Positions 59,618 through 64,000 of a stretch of DNA of 64,000 nt are shown here, in pieces. The position numbers and the translations under genes are program-made. This stretch comes from JACPRL01 sp035573715 (GTDB lineage Bacteria; Acidobacteriota; Terriglobia; Acidiferrales; 2-02-FULL-67-57), in contig DATLZZ010000011.1 in NCBI GenBank assembly GCA_035573715.1, positions 1-64,000 on the forward strand. The letters run 5' to 3'. The notes under the pieces are model-generated. The model was not told where the DNA came from. It did no database searches and saw nothing but the letters and a program-made list of their open reading frames with translations. Position 1 is the stretch's first letter, and the number at the start of each line of letters is the position of its first letter.

Positions 59618-62038
59618 GTGACACTCTTCAACCGGGACAAAGAGCGCACCGACAGCAAGCGGCTGCCGATGATGCCCATCCGGGACGTCGTCATCTTTCC
59701 GCACATGATGACGCCGTTCATCGTGGGCCGCGACAGCTCGGTGCGCGCGCTGGAGGAAGCCCTGGCCGGCGAGAAGAAGATTTTCCTCGCCACCCAGCAC
59801 GACGCTTCGATTGACGACCCCAAGCCCGACCAGATCCACCAGGTCGGCACCATCGCCACCATCGTGCAGAGCGTGAAGCTGCCCGACGGCAACATCCGGG
59901 TGCTGGTGGAAGGCGGCGAGCGGGCCCGCATCGTCAAAGTGGAGACCACCGAAGGGTTCCTGCGCGCGGTGGTAAAGGTTGTCACGGTGAAGGCGACGCC
60001 TTCGCCCACCCTCGACGCCGCCGTGCAGCGCGTCACCCAGCTCTTCGAGCAGTACGTGAAATCGAGCCAGAACCTGAACTACGACGCCATGATCAACATC
60101 GTGCGCGACACCGACCCCGCACGCCTGGCCGACACCATCGCCGCCAACCTGCAACTGACCATCGAAGAAAAGCAGGAGTTGCTGGAACTCTTCGACCCGC
60201 TCGACCGCCTGACCCGACTGGGCGACCTGCTGGAATTTGAAATCGAGAAGTCGAACGTCGACCGCAGCATCCAGTCGCGGGTCAAGCGCCAGATGGAGCG
60301 CGCCCAGAAAGAGTTCTACCTGAACGAGAAGATGAAGGCCATCCAGAAGGAGCTGGGCCGCGGAGAAAAGAACGAGCTGGATGAGCTGAAGAAGAAGATT
60401 GAAACCTCCGGGATGTCGAAGGGCGTGCAGGAAAAGGCGCTGCAGGAGCTGAAGCGCCTGGAAATGATGCCGCCGATGTCGGCCGAGTCCACCGTCAGTC
60501 GCAATTACATCGACTGGCTGCTGGCCGTGCCCTGGAAGCAGCGCAGCCGCGAAGTGCGCGACATGGCCAAGGCGGAGCGGATTCTGGAAGAAGACCACTA
60601 CGGGCTGGAGAAGATCAAGGAGCGCATCCTGGAATTCCTGGCGGTGCGCCGCCTGGTGAACAACCCCAAGGGCTCCATCCTGTGCTTTGTGGGCCCGCCG
60701 GGGGTCGGCAAGACCTCGCTGGGCAAGTCCATCGCCCGGGCCACCGGGCGCAAGTTCGTGCGGCTGTCGCTGGGCGGCGTGCGCGACGAAGCCGAAATCC
60801 GCGGCCACCGCCGCACCTACATCGGAGCCTTGCCGGGACAAATCATCCAGATGATGCGCAAGGCCGGCACCATCAACCCGGTGTTCATGCTGGACGAAGT
60901 CGACAAGATGTCCATGGATTTCCGCGGCGACCCCTCGGCGGCTCTGATGGAAGTGCTCGACCCGGAGCTCAACCACTCCTTCACCGATCACTACCTCGAC
61001 GTCGAGTACAACCTCTCCAAGGTAATGTTCATTTGCACCGCCAACGTGCTGCACACCATCCCGCAGCCGTTGCAGGACCGCATGGAAGTGCTCCGGCTCT
61101 CCGGCTACACCGACCGGGAGAAGCTGGAAATCGCCAAGCGCTTCCTGGTGCGCAAGCAGCGCGAGGCCACCGGCCTGAGGGAGCAGAACGTCGTCTTCAC
61201 CGACGAGGCCTTGCAGGAAATCATCGAGCACTACACCCGCGAGGCCGGCGTGCGCAACCTGGAGCGCGAAATCGCCAACATCTGCCGCAAGGTGGCCCGG
61301 CGAGTGGTGAAGGAAGGCAAGCAGTACTCCATCACGCTCACGCCGGAAAACGTCAAAGACTTCCTCGGCACCATCAAGTTCCGCGACCTGACCCGCGAGC
61401 GGAAGAGCGAAGTCGGCCTGGCGCAGGGCCTGGCCTGGACGGAGATGGGCGGGCAACTGCTGGGCACGGAAGTCACCCTGATGCCCGGCAAGGGCAAGCT
61501 GACGCTCACCGGCAAGCTGGGCGACATCATGCAGGAGTCGGCCCAGGCGGCGATGAGCTACGTGCGCTCGCGCGCCAGCCACTTCGGGCTGCCGGGCGAC
61601 TTCTACCGCCACCTCGACGTCCACGTGCACGTCCCCGAAGGCGCCATCCCCAAGGACGGCCCGTCGGCCGGCATCACCCTGGCCACCGCCATCGTCAGCG
61701 CGCTCACCAAGATTCCGGTGCGCTCCGACATCGCCATGACGGGCGAGATTACTCTGCGGGGCAAGGTGCTGCCCATCGGCGGCGTCAAGGAGAAGCTGCT
61801 GGCCGCGCACCGCCACGACATTTCCACTGTGCTGCTGCCGCGGGACAACGAGAAGGACATGGACGACATCCCCGACTACGCCCGCGACACTCTCACCATC
61901 AAGTTCGTGGAGAACATGGACGAAGTGTTGCAGCACGCGCTCGAGCGCATGCCGGAACCGCTGCCGGTTCACCTCAGCGGCGCCGGCGAGGTGGCGCGGG
62001 ACTACACCCAGGCCGATCAGGACAGTGTGACCAACTAG
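59618..62038 (+). CDS. lon: Lon ATP-dependent protease
   Basis: 806 residues. GTG start immediately after the clpX stop. N-terminal LAN domain (RLPMMPIRDVVIFPHMMTPFIVGR), a coiled-coil middle, AAA+ module with FVGPPGVGKTSLGKSIARA (about 357-375) and VFMLDEVDKMSMDFRGDPSAALMEVLD, and the protease domain with the Ser-Lys dyad: Ser683 in PKDGPSAGITLA and the Lys in GGVKEKLLAAHRH. Degrades misfolded and regulatory proteins in the cytoplasm. Confidence 0.98.
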   Translation: MTLFNRDKERTDSKRLPMMPIRDVVIFPHMMTPFIVGRDSSVRALEEALAGEKKIFLATQHDASIDDPKPDQIHQVGTIATIVQSVKLPDGNIRVLVEGGERARIVKVETTEGFLRAVVKVVTVKATPSPTLDAAVQRVTQLFEQYVKSSQNLNYDAMINIVRDTDPARLADTIAANLQLTIEEKQELLELFDPLDRLTRLGDLLEFEIEKSNVDRSIQSRVKRQMERAQKEFYLNEKMKAIQKELGRGEKNELDELKKKIETSGMSKGVQEKALQELKRLEMMPPMSAESTVSRNYIDWLLAVPWKQRSREVRDMAKAERILEEDHYGLEKIKERILEFLAVRRLVNNPKGSILCFVGPPGVGKTSLGKSIARATGRKFVRLSLGGVRDEAEIRGHRRTYIGALPGQIIQMMRKAGTINPVFMLDEVDKMSMDFRGDPSAALMEVLDPELNHSFTDHYLDVEYNLSKVMFICTANVLHTIPQPLQDRMEVLRLSGYTDREKLEIAKRFLVRKQREATGLREQNVVFTDEALQEIIEHYTREAGVRNLEREIANICRKVARRVVKEGKQYSITLTPENVKDFLGTIKFRDLTRERKSEVGLAQGLAWTEMGGQLLGTEVTLMPGKGKLTLTGKLGDIMQESAQAAMSYVRSRASHFGLPGDFYRHLDVHVHVPEGAIPKDGPSAGITLATAIVSALTKIPVRSDIAMTGEITLRGKVLPIGGVKEKLLAAHRHDISTVLLPRDNEKDMDDIPDYARDTLTIKFVENMDEVLQHALERMPEPLPVHLSGAGEVARDYTQADQDSVTN

Positions 62039-62039
62039 A

Positions 62040-62185
62040 CCCCGACCGCGGGGCTCATAAGGAGCTGAAGAAGGGCAAGGCCCACACCCCCGCTCGGGGG
62101 TTGGATCCGGAACGGTACCAGCCGAGAAGGGTTCATCCGAGAGACAACTGGAACAAGAACGCAGCGCCGTCCCGAGCTTCGGGAC
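62040..62185 (+). promoter_or_regulatory. Hairpin-rich leader before rho
   Basis: Three stem-loops in the 185-base gap: CCCCG/CGGGG (62040-62053), CCCCCG-CT-CGGGGG (62087-62100) and GTCCCGA-GCT-TCGGGAC (62169-62185). Rho genes are often autoregulated in the leader, so this may be an attenuation region; the first hairpin may instead end the lon transcript. Confidence 0.45.
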
Positions 62186-62223
62186 CGCGGCGCAAGAAAA
62201 CCAACCGAGTCAGGAGAACTGCT

Positions 62224-63537
<1,314 letters not shown>

Positions 63538-63550
63538 AGAGCCGGCTTCA

Positions 63551-63600
63551 GGGCTAAAGCCCACAGATTGGTTCGACCTAATCGGTGGGGTTGAAACCCC
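63551..63600. repeat. Palindromic REP-like repeat pair
   Basis: GGGCT-AA-AGCCC (63551-63562) and GGGGTT-GA-AACCCC (63587-63600), followed by GCCCTTCCCTGAG. Same family as 48276-48327. It overlaps the last codons of cmk. Confidence 0.65.
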
Positions 63601-64000
63601 GCCCTTCCCTGAGACTCTTTGACTCTTCGACTTTCTTCTCCGCCAGGCGGACGATGACGTCGACCGCGTCGTCGGCAGTCAGCGCGGTGGTGTCGAGGTA
63701 GACGGCGTTGGGAGCCTGCGCCAGCGGCGAGACGCTGCGGGTCGAGTCGCGCCGGTCGCGCTCTTCCACTTCCTTCTTGGTTTGCTCCAGCGAGCTTTCC
63801 ATTCCCTGCTCGAGGTGCTGCGCGTGACGGCGCCGGGCGCGCTCTTCGGGCGAGGCGTCGAGAAAAACTTTCAATTCGGCCCGGGGAAAGACGACCGTCC
63901 CGATGTCGCGGCCTTCCATCACGATGCCGCCGGCGGCGCCGATGCGCTGCTGCTGCGCCACCAGCCGCTCGCGCACCGCGGGGAGCACAGCAATCAGAGA
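63578..64000 (-). CDS. cmk: Cytidylate kinase, C-terminal part (runs off the window)
   Basis: Minus strand; the frame is open to the right edge (at least 141 residues). GGIVMEGRDIGTVVFPRAELKVFLDASPEERARRRH is the cytidylate kinase signature, with the D-x-G-T and arginine-rich lid region, and SVSPLAQAPNAVYLDTTALTADDAVDVIVRL closes the fold. It phosphorylates CMP/dCMP. The last residues (LREGRGFNPTD) are encoded by the palindromic repeat. It converges on rho. Confidence 0.93.
   Translation of the reverse strand, partial: SLIAVLPAVRERLVAQQQRIGAAGGIVMEGRDIGTVVFPRAELKVFLDASPEERARRRHAQHLEQGMESSLEQTKKEVEERDRRDSTRSVSPLAQAPNAVYLDTTALTADDAVDVIVRLAEKKVEESKSLREGRGFNPTD

Noticed and set aside
60682..62223. 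Extension of the rho frame far upstream through lon
   Set aside because: The upstream part is an out-of-frame reading of lon; rho begins at 62224 or just after, where the ribosome site and N-domain are.

Overview
The window is high-GC bacterial chromosome with short gaps between genes. The housekeeping run at the right end (tig-clpP-clpX-lon-rho, then cmk), a winged-helix regulator fused to TPR repeats, multihaem cytochromes, and dispersed GGGCTAAAGCCC-type palindromes suggest an Acidobacteriota-like organism. No rRNA or marker tree was available, so the phylum is an inference.

Left region (1-17.97 kb): the end of an IS3-like element, a TolC/adaptor/RND efflux operon, and an electron-transfer locus. 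That locus has an MtrB/PioB-type barrel and a decahaem DmsE/MtrA-type cytochrome on the minus strand, diverging from a hydroxylamine-oxidoreductase-like octahaem cytochrome. Then come an ECF sigma factor carrying its own zinc anti-sigma-like domain, a tandem glutaredoxin-fold oxidoreductase, two secreted proteins, an OsmC protein, cytochrome bd oxidase (cydAB) and a DUF2892 protein. Five promoters here share one motif, CCTGTAAC / exactly 15 nt / GCATTT, each just upstream of a gene start. I read this as a local ECF regulon controlled by the sigma factor at 11.2 kb.

Middle (18-28 kb): a decayed tyrosine recombinase abutting tRNA-Lys, then ordinary chromosome: alkaline-phosphatase-like hydrolase, DHH phosphoesterase, DUF547, DUF4870, MFS transporter, a PIN toxin with an unusual antitoxin behind a near-perfect palindrome, a dihaem peroxidase, and an EF-P with an atypical tip loop.

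Integrated island (28.08-48.68 kb): a tyrosine integrase sits beside tRNA-Leu(TAG). A 40-bp perfect direct repeat of the 5' half of that tRNA recurs at 48.64-48.68 kb, with matching tandem arm-type repeats inside both ends. The island carries an HTH/excisionase-like protein, a Toprim primase-ATPase, an S49 phage-type protease with small accompanying proteins but no capsid genes, and a tight four-gene block: SNF2 helicase, N6-adenine DNA methylase, type III Res-like helicase-nuclease, and gamma-glutamylcyclotransferase-like protein. This is a probable anti-phage system. A 5'-truncated helicase of lower GC lies at the far end.

Right region (48.7-64 kb): an exported protein of unknown function, an outer-membrane barrel, a winged-helix/TPR regulator, a STAS protein and a large Sel1-repeat protein, then trigger factor, ClpP, ClpX, Lon, Rho (with a hairpin-rich leader) and the C-terminal part of cytidylate kinase.
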